Assembly: GCA_012861695.1 (NCBI GenBank)
Contig: JAAOOA010000026.1
Location: 9,456,661-9,520,660, forward strand
Direction of reading: 5' to 3'
From: Trematomus loennbergii
Taxonomy: Eukaryota; Chordata; Actinopteri; Perciformes; Nototheniidae
Length of the DNA stretch: 64,000 bases
The notes under the pieces were generated by a model. The model was not told the DNA's origin. It ran no database searches and saw only the letters and a program-made list of their open reading frames with translations. Below, one piece after another: positions 36,897 through 48,070 of the stretch (position 1 is the stretch's first letter; each line of letters starts with the position of its first letter). The translations under genes and the position numbers were made by a program.

Positions 36897-38293
36897 TCAT
36901 TACAATCATGCTGATCATATAAATCGTGTCAAGTCATACAGACATCACAATTACAAAAGAGAAGCAGCAAACAAATGTAAAGGGAAATAAGGAGCAAAAA
37001 ATGATACAAAACAAATAAACATACACATCAACATGCACACCTGATTCTTGTTAAGATAGCTGAATCAGTCATTCACCACACGTCAGCAGTCACTCCAAAC
37101 TAACTTTAAAAACTAAATAACGTTAAAAAAATACATATTTTCTCTTTAAACTCATGCCTGAGCTATCATTGCAATTGTGAGCATTCCCAGATGCTAGCTT
37201 TGCATTTGCGAGAAAACAAATATTAACATTAAATACACCAGAATAGCCATGAAAGGACTTCTCACATGTATACCGCACTCACACATTGCCAACATCCTTC
37301 CTACCACACAACTGCTGCAGCGATCAATCTCAGCAAAGATCCTCTTGTTCATTTCAGTGTGTGGAAGTGGATTTATAAAGCTCACTTCAAGATTAACATC
37401 TATACAAGAAAATATATTTATGAACCATTTTTTCATCATCCACAATAGTAACGAAATAGCTCTCTGCTGTAAAGCAAAGACAACAGAAAGGCCAGAACGA
37501 ACCCCTAAAAACATACAAATATTTACAACTCATAAGGATGTGTGCGCACCGACAGATTCCCCAACGAACGGACAAAAAATGATCAACTTAAACATGTAAG
37601 CTCTAGCAGGTGTTGTGTTTCCCTTTAAGAGGTTTCTTTGATCCTAGCAGTTACTAGTTTGCTCTTCCATCGTACACATACCCGAACCCATGACCATGAA
37701 AACAAAACTCTTAAATCCAATTTTTTAATAATTCCCATCCATTCCAAACATCATCTTCCTCAGTCCATATTTATGCTTTGTTTAAATACATTTACAACAA
37801 TGAACAGATTATCAACTGGAAAAACAGAGACAGCTAGTCAACTCAACCATTTCTCTCTGAAACCGTGGCTTACTCCTCTTTTAATATGACTTTTTATAAA
37901 CAAGGGCTACCCGGTTGTTAAGCCCTCAGTCAAACCGAACTGCCCTGGACTGTCTCTCACTCACATCACCTCAGATGTGAGACACAGGAGACTGAAAAGC
38001 TTGCCTCAGCCTCTCGTGCTCAACTCCTCCCGCATCATGATCAACATGAAAATGTCCTAGCTGCCTGCTTCGCCCTCAACTGTTCAAGCGCCAAACAAAA
38101 ACAAGAGGAAGAAAACCAAAAATGTACACGTGGACAGCGGCCCCGCAGCAAGGAGTGTGTGTCGTGATGGTGGGCCTCCCCTGTCAGCCCAGAGGATGCA
38201 GTGCATTTTTTTGGGAGGGCTGCAGGTGGAAGACTCAGGCAGAGGGGAGGCAGGATCAGCCCCAGAAAAAGCGCTCACACACTCGGACACACT

Positions 38294-41200
38294 TTAGTCT
38301 GTATATTCAGCCACAACGGAGAGCAGCACCGTGATATCATCTGGCTTTCCTCCTGCAGAAAAAAATCAAACAAGGGTGTGAGAAACCATGCCAGTCGCAG
38401 AGTACGTTTTGTAAGGCTATTTAAGATACATTTCCCGTTTTATTTAGATGTTGTCTGGAAAACTAGAGCCGTAAATGCAGCCTATTAACAACCCTTATAT
38501 GTTACGTCTAAATATCAAAACAGCCCATTATTTTTAAAACTGAAATATTATTGAGGAAAGCCAAAAAATGCATCCTCTCAAATGATATTTTCCTTTAGTC
38601 TTAGTTTACATTTACATTGACTATTGCCTGAATTACATGTACCGTACACAGAATGTGAAGCACAGTGTAACTTACCTCTCACATTCAGGCCATTGTCACA
38701 TGCAAACTGTGCAAAAGGGGACATATAGTTGGGGTCGTAGGCAAGGTTGTGAGCTTGCTTTGCAATGCTCTGTGCAGTCTGCAGGACGCTGTCATAGTTG
38801 GTAGCCTGAAAGGATCAGAAGTAAAAATGATTACAATGTAAAAGGTTTAAAATATGCCTGCACTTATGTTCACTTACAACTACAACCGATGTGTGAAAGC
38901 TTGAATAAACTGATAATCCAAAGGTCTTACCTTGAGTTTTTTGAGCTCCTGAAGAATCATGTAGTCTGGCATGTTGTCAAATAGACCGTCGGTCGCCGTC
39001 AGGATGATGTCACCGAGCTGCACGTCAAAGGAGGAGCTGTCAGCTGCTTCAGGACTAGAGAAAACAATTTGGGCATGGAAAGATCAGTCACAAGTGTAAC
39101 AGGAGCATCTGGCGCTGAGCCGCTGTCAACAGTTTCCAAAATGGCAGTAAGTAGGTCAGAAGTCACTCTGCGAAATCTTGGCGGTGGACGCGGCGTGGGC
39201 ATTTAATCGGACTGCTGACTCTGAACCAGCCTGACCGGTGTTTCCTCGTTGGTGCAATTCACAAGACTACAGTTTAGTTACCAAGAGCCTTTAACCTTCT
39301 GTTCAGTCTCACAAAAGAGCAATGAATAAACCTTAAAAACGAACTGTTTCCTTGATAAACAGCAACATGTTAAACATTTATTTGCAACAGGGAACGGGAT
39401 GACCGGGGGGGGGTCAAGTTGTGACACCTATCTGGTAAACCTGGCTGGCCAAAATGTGTGCATGTCTGTGCATGTGCCTTGTGCTTAAGGCGTCAGATAA
39501 TTGACCTCTTTGTGCACTTACATTTTGTGTATCTGTTCACCATCACATGACCTAAACTGCTTGGTGTACTATTTTAATAAGTTGTGGGAATAATACAGAT
39601 GATGTTGGTTGACCTTTAAAGTCACTGAAATGTAAACCAAAACAACAAACTATGAACAGGACACGAGACAATTTTCCATGCAGGGGATATAAGAAAAAAG
39701 ACCAAGTAGTTACAATGCATAGCCTGGTTTTGCCAGGAGTGTAATGCCAAAGCAGGTCATGTTTATGCTGCAAACACCCTCTGAAAGTTCCTACAGCAGC
39801 TGTGTTTGTTGCCTGTGGAGGCTGCATGTTTTCAAAAATGTACTTATTTTACCTACCCAAATAATTCAATGTTTGTCATATCCAATTTTCTTATTAGTCA
39901 AACAAATATGAGAAATAATGTTTTTCAATAAATTATTTGCTTTGGCACATGCAGAGGTTCAAAGCTGAACAAGGAAGTAGCTCAGTAAAACAAATTAAAT
40001 TGAATAAAGTTATGTGTTGTCAAGCTTCTGTTTTTACAATTCTATTCTTTAAATTTCATGATGTCTCAAACACAGATGTACTGACCTGTCACTGAGCACC
40101 ACACCTTCTGCCCCAGGAGGAGCAATGGACAGCTGGAAGGGTGTGTTAAAATAATGCTGTTGTTCATCTGAGCGATGAACCACCTCTCCTCCCCGAACCA
40201 CCAGAAAGCCTGAGTCACCGAGGTTACACGTGTGTAGCCGGTGACTCCGTCGGTCCAGAACCACGATACAAGCTGTGCTGCTCCCTGAAAACAGACAAGA
40301 GCAAAGCAACTATAAGATTGTGGATATACATGCAATAAAATTAGACCAGTGATAAACACAGACAGACAGAAAGAAGCAAAGGTAACATTCATCTGCTACT
40401 TAGTAATTATTTATCTATTATATCATTCCAATAACTTGTATATAGACTCATATTGCACTACTCCACTTTTCTTTACTCTCACTTTTTTTTTTTAAACCAT
40501 TTTTGTTTTGTATTTTCTTTTTGTATTACTTTTAATATAGTATATTTTAATATTGGTTAATATTGTCTGCTTATCTGTATTATTGTGTTGCACTGTTGGA
40601 GAAGCCTGTGACATAAGATTTTCAACAACATAATTACTCTGTAGCTATGTTAGTTTGACAATAAAGAACCTTGAACCTTGAGGTTACATTTCTCAGTTTC
40701 CAGGGAGGCAGAATGCTGTTAAACCAGTACACCACTGCCTCTGTGTGTACCTTCCTCATGAGTTTAAGGCTTCTCTTATTATGCAATTCACAAGTGAAAT
40801 AAACAAACACTAAGGGCCATGGTCCGTGTCCCAGTTACCTAGTGACTGCAGACAATGTAACCTTGAGCAGCGAAGGTCATGTACAGACCCTCGAAGTTTC
40901 CAAAAATAAATGTAGACCATTTGACAACCATCGTGACAAGGTGGACGGAGGCTAACATTCAATGTACAAGCTGGCAGTAAATCAGGGCTACGAGTCTCAA
41001 AAGAAATGTGACCTTGGTCACATGTTTGAAATGTGCACAGTTAACAGCCTCACTGCAGTGTCAGTTACAGATAGATTCTCGACCTTTTAAAGCTCTGCTA
41101 TGCGACTAAATGTTCCCCCTGCGTAAAGGAAAGCTGTTCGCCCCATGAGGTCACTGAGTCTCACATTCCAAGTGGCAGCATAACGCAAAATAAGTTAATT

Positions 41201-43737
41201 TAAAAGTTAGTTAGATACCGTACATGTATTTACATCTATAAGGATTGAGTCTTAGCCTAAGTCAATGAGAACTGAAGTTGTGCCTAAATAAAAAAAAAAT
41301 TTTAAATGGCACAATAGTTGTCCATCTTAATAATTCTGTTATCATTTAATGCATATTTTCTGCCAGACTGGAGAAAGACATTTGACATACAATTCAAATG
41401 GAGATATGTTCTTTCATGTCTTAGGACTTAGATGTAATAGTTACTTCTTGCTGAGCAAGGCCGCACTCACAGTCTGCCTCATCCTGCAGCTTTGATATGC
41501 CTTGCAGAGCAAGGCTGCACACATAAGAATCATGACTCACTCTACCACTTAATGAGTGTGTGCATCATAATGTATCATCAGTGTGTGGTTCTGAGCCTGT
41601 GTGTACTCACCTAGCAGGGGAACTTTGTTCTGCAGAAGCTCAAAGTATCCCGAGGTGAGGATACCCACTGGGCTGCTGGGAGTGAAGCGTCCCTCCTTCA
41701 CCAGTCGCTCACAGGTTCTCATTAATGTGGCAGAGAACTGAGATGGGTCGACCCCGTAGTCACGCCAACCACCTACGCCATCTGCAACACCTGATGGACA
41801 AAATGGGAAAATAACACTTTAATCTTGTTGTTGTTGATTTGGTGCTTAACCATCCCACCACCATGTTTGTCATACTAGGTGATGATGACGATGACTACCA
41901 ATACACTGAAGAGCTGAAACCACAAAATCTAAATAATTTCAAGATTAACAAATAACTAAAATAATTGTTAGAAGGGCAGGGCAATAATACAATATAATAA
42001 TTTATTGTCTTCCAATTACTTAATATTTTGAGAAATTGTTTGCAACCTTCAACACCTTTTTAATTTCTTCTTAGATTAATCAAATGCCAGATTGGAACAG
42101 AAAGGAATGTGTAAGGGCACGAGGTAGATGATACTAGGAATTCACAAGGATCATATTGGATGACAGTATATGTTTAGTTTAAGTTCCAAAGCAATAAAAA
42201 AGTGGCAAGAACGAATTAAAATGCAGCTCTGCAACACCCAAACAAATTCTTGTTTACTTCTAAAAATAGATGTTCGAAATATCAGAGCTGTAGAACAAGG
42301 TAAAATGTTCATGACATGATTCACCAAAGCAACATTTTACAGTATTTCCTGTTATTTCATTTCAAGTGAGCATTGGAGCATGTTTCTGCTGTAATTCCCT
42401 GTTCACTCCACTAAAACCACATTTATCAACAAAAAGGACACAATAGATTATTGTAAGTGAAACGATAAATAAGGGTATATTGATTAGTCTTTCAATAGGC
42501 TTTTTAAGGTTTCATTTTCTAATTGTAGTGCAGGTGTCAATCCCCTCAAATGAGAAACTGAAACACAAAATTACTATGGACCCCCTCTCTGCACTGCTGA
42601 ACAATCGGACCAGTATCTGTCATGGTAACCCCCACCCCGGACCACTTCAGGAGTTTACTACAGATTTAACTACCATGCCAGCCCTGCTGGGGTTTTGTTT
42701 CTAAAGAGTCGGCTGATAGTACTTAACACCACAAGCTTAACGTGTAGGACTACACAATGCTTTAAACGGTTAAACATGTTGTTTAGGTGTCGACAAAGCC
42801 ATGTGATTGAGCAAGTATTTCGCTGTGTTTATTCTCCTTTCACCTGGGCTATGAGGACAAAGCAAAATACCTTCAGCTGAAGCTAGCATGCTACTGATGC
42901 TAATAACAACATGGCTGCCTCCATACTCAACCATTCTGACCTTTGCAAGACATTGTGGTGTTAAGTCTGAGACATTAAAATAACGGTGTTTTCACTCCTC
43001 TACACCTTTAATTAAGCTTATCTATGTCTCCTAATTTGATGCGTTTGATATTGTGAAGTATCGCCGCGAATTATCCAATTGAAGCCCATCTAGGTGAAAG
43101 GTCATCCGGGGTTTTTCTTAAAAACTACGCATTAACGTCACATAAGCGCAGTTTGTGAATAAAGAAAGATGACTTCACCTGCGTAGGTCTTATGTGACAA
43201 TTTTTTTGCACGTTAACTTAATACAGCTAACACAATAGTGGCAATGGGGAGGAAGTTATGGCTGTGTTTTTGGAGGGGGTGGGGGTCGTATTATGATCTG
43301 AGGAGTCGCTTCACGTGCAGGCTAGCTTCACTGAAGGTCACCTGAGCAAAGAGGGTGTCTAATACAATACAACAGCTTTGTTTGTAAAGCACTGTAAAAC
43401 CTCCAGACCAAAGTGCTGTACAGAGAAAAAATAAAAAAATCATACAGCTCACAAAACATAAGTACAATACATGCTAAGATGCATTGCAACCCTTTTAGTG
43501 CGTGTACGTTTGAATGTGTATGTTTTTTGCCTTACCTAAGACATCGGCGTTCTTGTTGTGCGCAATGAAGCAGGCATCGTCTCCGTAGCACATCCCTTTC
43601 TTCAGGATCCCCTTACGAAAGTCTTTACCGAAGCCATAACTGGCGGAGATCAGGCTGTAGTCCCGAGTGTCCGCCTGAGACAGTCCGCCCAGGACAGCCC
43701 TGGCTACCAGTCTGCCATAAGACAGTACGGATAACAT
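38294..43737 (-). CDS. pptc7: PPTC7, mitochondrial PP2C-type phosphatase
   Basis: Protein phosphatase PTC7 homologue, a metal-dependent Ser/Thr phosphatase of the mitochondrial matrix and outer membrane that supports coenzyme Q synthesis and restrains BNIP3/NIX mitophagy (family knowledge). Coding exons, minus strand: 43737-43536, 41790-41611, 40284-40086, 39054-38931, 38805-38676, 38352-38294. The total is 894 nt, 297 residues, close to the human 304, with every junction in phase. The start [20 protein letters not shown] matches the family's targeting segment; a TTG-initiated longer frame upstream is ignored. Metal-site motifs are YGDDACF (51-57), VADGVGGW (69-76), [19 protein letters not shown] and GKPDDITVL, ending AEYTD. 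Teleosts often have a and b copies; which one this is cannot be told. Confidence 0.96.
40440..40682 (+). mobile_element. LINE 3' tail remnant in pptc7 intron 3
   Basis: GCACTGTTGGAGAAGCCTGT, then ACATAAGATTTTCAACA and GACAATAAAGAACCTTGAAC, is the familiar 3' end of a fish non-LTR retroposon. It lies in reverse to the host gene. Confidence 0.5.
43365..43430 (-). mobile_element. L2-like tail fragment in pptc7 intron 1
   Basis: The reverse strand reads TGTACAGCACTTTGGTCTGG then TACAGTGCTTTACAAACAAA, a diverged LINE tail. Confidence 0.35.
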
Positions 43738-44225
43738 CCCCCAGCAAGCACCAAGTCCGTCTTGTTTTGAGCACAAACACGCAGTCTTCTCTCTCTCTCT
43801 GTACCCGGCCCGGGCCGCCTGCTGCTCGGCTACTTCTTCTGATCAATCCCCGGCTGGCTGTCTCTCTTCAACCGTCCATTCGCTTGCCACTCGCCCGCTT
43901 CAGTGAATTGGTAACGTACCCCCCCCCCCCAGTTGCTAGCTCTACTTAACACGCCACCGTCTGCCCGGATTAGTTACGTTTCAGTAATGTCTCAGGTGTA
44001 TATTTCCATGGACGCAGTTCCTCCGCTAGGCTCTCTTCTTACCGACATCTTTCCACTGTGTACCGGAGGAAGCTGCGAGTACATACGGGTGCTTGACCTT
44101 TTACAACGACGTCACGACACCCCGGCGTTAGCCAATGACAGAGCATCCCGACAGAGCTGCGGTTACTGCGAAGGCTTCAGGTGTGCACTTGTTCTGTGTA
44201 TCTGGACGTAACGGTGGACGTTCGC
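43738..44225 (-). promoter_or_regulatory. pptc7 5' UTR/promoter region
   Basis: The sequence just above the pptc7 ATG is locally richer in CG and contains GACGTCAC at 44108-44115, a CREB/ATF-type site. A C run at 43918-43930 lies between. Start site and function are inferred from position. Confidence 0.35.
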
Positions 44226-44402
44226 TGTTATTTTGATTACCTAATGTGTTATAATACGGTTATTATATCTTTGAGATGTTATTAATGATAAGAAATGTAA
44301 CTACCTTCTTATCAGACAGAAGTAGACCAATGACTAGACCATAGTGGGTTCTTTTTAACAATTCATTGTTGGGTCATAAAAGGATCTTTCAAAATACACA
44401 AT

Positions 44403-44468
44403 TGTATTGTTTGTATACACCACATAGACTGTATATAAAGGTATACACCATAGACTGTATATATAAAG
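44403..44468. repeat. Two-copy tandem repeat, unit about 27 bp
   Basis: CATAGACTGTATATAAAGG followed by TATACAC occurs twice in a row, the second copy with an extra TA. Confidence 0.7.
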
Positions 44469-44668
44469 GTATACACACACAAATAAGTGTGGGGTAGGCC
44501 TATATCATTATTGGAGTTGATAATGCCGTATCATGCAAAATGCAATATTTTCATTATTTTACTATTAATGTTATCTTTTCATTGCAATGGCCCATTACCA
44601 AACAGTAAGCCATTTTTGTTTTTATATAGTGAAACAAATATCTTTGTAATATATTTTTTTCACTATAT

Positions 44669-45745
44669 AATTACGTCATTCCAGAATTGGAGGACAATTT
44701 AGACACCAACATTTTTGAAAAATTAACCTTTTATTTTATTATTTTTTGTTATGTATTTAGGAAAAACAGATAATAAACCATCCAAAAAAGTGATTTGCCC
44801 AGCTAAGGCATCAAATGTACACTTTGTATTAGATGTTTTATTTGTTGTGTGCCATGCAACCCTGTTACAAATACTCATTAAGCAGAAAAAAGTGTTTTCA
44901 AAAATATTCTTCAATAAATTCTTTACTATTAAGTAAAGAAAGTCACATTTACATTAAATACTCATGTAGTTTTTGGTAAAAATGGTTACATTTTATTATT
45001 TTAATAGAAAATGATATAGTAACAGGGTTGACATTAGAGTAACAGGGTTGAATGGCTACATTACTTTTGATTGTAGATAATGACATACATGTGACAAATA
45101 CTCATGACAACAGAAATGTTGTTTGATAATATTTCATATATATTTTCCAAGAAGAATTAACCCTGTTACTCTAATTATAGTAACAGGGTTGGCTGCAAGT
45201 AACAGGGTTGCAAATCAATGCTAATTGTAGCTTTTATCGGAGGAATTAATGCTAGCTGTACAATGTAATGCTATTGTCAAGGAATGGACACACTTAGATA
45301 TTTAACTACAGAAAGATACATTTGAAATTCATTTGTTTTAGTCTCATAATTTGAGTAACAGGGTTGCGTTTGTATGAGTGCCACACTCCTTTAAGAGTGA
45401 CAAGATTGGAAATATATAAAAAAATAAAAGTTAGTTTTGGTCTATGGTAGTAGCACATGGCTTGCTGATGTCCTTTCCACTGTGTCATGTGACAAACAGT
45501 TTTTTCACTTCCTCTGCCAAGCTAAAAAGGTTTCGGTAACAAGGGATTTTAGGGGATGTTCGAGAGATATTTGATATTTTAAATAATATTTTGAAACCAC
45601 TTTTTCTACAACTGTATATGCATCTTGTCTCAAGACAAGTATATTTAACACAACAAGTGCATGTTTTAGATTTTTGGGCATGGCTTATTTGATTTTTTAT
45701 ATGTGGGACATGAAATGTCCTCCAATTCTGGCATGACCTAATAAT
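44669..45745. mobile_element. Inverted-repeat element carrying seven GTAACAGGGTTG-type motifs
   Basis: CCAGAATTGGAGGACA at 44681-44696 is exactly reverse-complemented at 45716-45731, and the match extends with gaps to about 35 bp (AATTA, GTCAT outside it). Inside are copies of the 12-mer GTAACAGGGTTG at 45019, 45039, 45180, 45199 and 45355, and reversed copies near 44857 and 45158. It looks like a non-autonomous transposon about 1.08 kb long, but no target duplication was found. Confidence 0.5.
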
Positions 45746-45827
45746 TATTAAATAACAGTAGTTTTGTCTCAATTTCTTTAGTACTAAAAAAATAGAGACA
45801 AAACTACTGTTATTCAATAATTATTAG
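45738..45827. repeat. 33 bp hairpin upstream of prnp
   Basis: Arms 45738-45770 and 45795-45827 pair at 32 of 33 positions around a 24 nt loop. Each arm contains AACAGTAGTTTTGTCTC or its complement. It overlaps the right end of the inverted-repeat element. Confidence 0.85.
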
Positions 45828-46099
45828 TAAAATTAGCAGGGATATTTCTATTGTAAAAAATATAACAAAACATTATAGTTAAATAAAACACATCTTTTCA
45901 GAATACTATGTTAATTCCAACACAAATATAACATTATTTAAGAATAATGTATTTTTCTTGCAAATCCCTGAAATGAGTAAAACAAACATGCAACCTTACA
46001 CAATAAGGAGAAAAAAATGGGGTATAATCGATCAGTTAGTCACTGAAAGTAAAACATATCGGAAATTATGAATCTTGTTTTTTGTGTTTTTTTGTCTCA

Positions 46100-46291
46100 T
46101 GATGCGTCACAGCGAACTGTCCCCGCCTCTATTGCCTCCAGGCTGCTTGCAGTACATCAAAACGAGCGCACCCAAACTAGGCAAAGCCACCCTTAGCCAG
46201 AGCTACCATAACGGAGCCGAGCGAGAGAGAGGACAACAACGTATTTCCACCGAATTAATATCCAAACCCACAAGAAAACCATTGGATCAGG
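46100..46291 (+). other. prnp noncoding first exon and promoter (inferred)
   Basis: A GC-richer block is followed by a strong donor, CAGG/GTAAGAAA, at 46291/46292. It pairs with the acceptor TCATTTTAG at 46773, four bases before the prnp ATG. This matches the usual prion gene layout of noncoding 5' exon plus single coding exon. The 5' limit is a guess. Confidence 0.5.
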
Positions 46292-46777
46292 GTAAGAAAT
46301 ACTTAATTAATAGAATACTCCATTATAATGATATTGAGATCTTTGTTGGTAGGCTGAATGGGATAAAAAGCGCCTGTATTATGACATGATGCAGCGTCAG
46401 TGGTCGTGTTTGAGCTAAAGGGCAGCATGTTAATTATGCAATGTTTGACTGTTTGAAAAATACAAACATTGTTTGGTCATAGTGGTTATGCGTGGCATAT
46501 TGATTGAATTGATTTAGGCCTATTTCTTTATCGACATAATTTGATAAAAATGGGTGCTCGCTTGAATGTCTTTGAAATTACGGTCTACTCTCAATTTCAG
46601 TGTAATAGGACTATCTTGTAATAAGAAAAATATATGTGTTTAGCCTATATAAATAAATCCTGTGTGGCTCTCAATGCTAATTAAAAGGAATTTCTGGGCT
46701 ATTTTACGTGTCAACCTGAACAGAGAAAGGATGTTGTTTTCTCAATGCTTGATTATTTTTACGATCATTTTAGGTCC

Positions 46778-48070
46778 ATGATGGGAAGGTTGTGTGAGGT
46801 CGCTCTTCTGTCCCTTGTTGTTGTGTTTCTTCTAAACACTGAATCAACATGGGCTAAAAGGGGAAGCAGCAGCAGTGGAAGAAAAACTTCATCCACAAAA
46901 ACACAATCTAAGCCACCATCTCAGCCAGCAAATTACCCTCGGCAGCCCCAGAATCCAAATAGAAACAGCAACCCATATCCTGCAGGCGGAAGTTATCCAG
47001 GAGCGGGCAAACCTAATCCAGCAGGAGTTCCCAGGCAAAACCCCCCGAATTATCCAGGAGTCGGTAGTAACCCAAACCAGAAGCCTGCAGGTGGATATCC
47101 AGCTGGAGGTAATTATCCAGGCAACCAAAACCCAGCAAGAGGTTATCCAAATCAGAATCCAGCTGCAGGAGGCTACCCAGCAGCAGGAGGCCAATATCCA
47201 GGCAGAGCTGGCAACCCTGCAGGAGGATATCCTAACCAGCAGTATCCAGCTGCAGGAGGCTACCCAGTCCGAGGAGGAAATACAGGACAGGGTTATGGTC
47301 AGCCTCCTCCATATCCAGGTGGTGGTTATGGAGGTGGTGGTTATGGAGGTGGTGGGTATGGAGGCGGTGGTTATGGAGGCGGTTACCAAGGTGGAGCAGT
47401 CGGCGGTTACACCAACTGGAACCCAAATAATAAGATCCTCAGTCCCCGCTACGGTGGAGGAGGATATGGTGGAGGATATGGTGGTGGAGGATACGGTGGT
47501 GGTGGGATGGGAGGTGGGATGGGAGGCTCTCCTTTCTCCCGCTCTGTGAGTAATATGGGTTACCAGCCCCAATCTTCAGGTTTTGCCAAAAAAGCCATGA
47601 TGGCGGCAGGCGTTGGTGCTGTGGCTGGAATGGCCGTTGGATATGGATTAGGGCGTTTCCCACGACCCCACTTCAATTTCCGCAACCCTCAAGAAGAGCA
47701 ACAGTACAACAACTACATGTACCAAAAGTATGGCACAAAATCCACAGATGAAAAAGATTACGGCCGTGATTATGAGTACAAGCTTCCTCCACGCGCCGAG
47801 TCTTACGACAAGTTCATGGAGAGCTGCATGAATAAGACTGATCTTCTTAAAGACCAGGCAGGCGACCAGGATGATGGTGACACCGTCGGCATTGAGGAGA
47901 TTGGATACCCAGCCCTAGTTGACCAGATGAAGTCCAGGCGATGTGTTGAGAAGTACATGGAGTACTCTGACCGCTACCTGCAGGAACGAAAAAGAGCAGA
48001 CCAGAGAATGCAGAAAATAACAGCAGCCCTCCGAGCTTCGGGATGTTTCAACTTTTCACATCCCTCCTGA
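46778..48070 (+). CDS. prnp: Teleost prion protein (long PrP), C-terminal frame break
   Basis: Fish long prion protein, a secreted, lipid-anchored surface glycoprotein; PrP has roles in cell contact and metal/synaptic biology. The exon starts at 46774 after an AG; the first ATG is at 46778, so the 11 codons before it are intronic. 430 codons in this frame: signal peptide 1-26, basic start, Pro/Gly/Tyr/Asn repeats to about 180, GGYGG repeats to about 250, hydrophobic stretch 273-292 (AMMAAGVGAVAGMAVGYGLG), then a folded domain with C350 and C389 (expected disulphide) and an NKT glycosylation site at N352. Oddity: the frame ends CFNFSHPS without an anchor signal, while another frame at 48043-48102 holds a Leu-rich hydrophobic end and its own stop. 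Family certain; which fish paralogue is not. Confidence 0.93.
   Translation: MMGRLCEVALLSLVVVFLLNTESTWAKRGSSSSGRKTSSTKTQSKPPSQPANYPRQPQNPNRNSNPYPAGGSYPGAGKPNPAGVPRQNPPNYPGVGSNPNQKPAGGYPAGGNYPGNQNPARGYPNQNPAAGGYPAAGGQYPGRAGNPAGGYPNQQYPAAGGYPVRGGNTGQGYGQPPPYPGGGYGGGGYGGGGYGGGGYGGGYQGGAVGGYTNWNPNNKILSPRYGGGGYGGGYGGGGYGGGGMGGGMGGSPFSRSVSNMGYQPQSSGFAKKAMMAAGVGAVAGMAVGYGLGRFPRPHFNFRNPQEEQQYNNYMYQKYGTKSTDEKDYGRDYEYKLPPRAESYDKFMESCMNKTDLLKDQAGDQDDGDTVGIEEIGYPALVDQMKSRRCVEKYMEYSDRYLQERKRADQRMQKITAALRASGCFNFSHPS
47320..47520 (+). repeat. Coding minisatellite, Gly/Tyr-rich
   Basis: GGTGGTTATGGAGG-type units of 15-18 bp repeat through the prion coding region and give GGYGG peptides. It is prone to copy-number change and explains the long antisense frame at 46889-47572. 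Confidence 0.8.

Noticed and set aside
38999..39202. 67-codon frame starting in pptc7 intron
   Set aside because: It runs out of the intron into exon 4 in the wrong frame; the in-phase exon is 39054-38931.
46745..46777. Eleven extra N-terminal codons on prnp
   Set aside because: They lie before a TTTTAG acceptor and before the signal peptide; the start is better placed at 46778.
46889..47572. 227-codon open frame antisense to prnp
   Set aside because: It is Ser/Thr/Ile-rich and mirrors the low-complexity repeats of the sense strand; no splice or family support.
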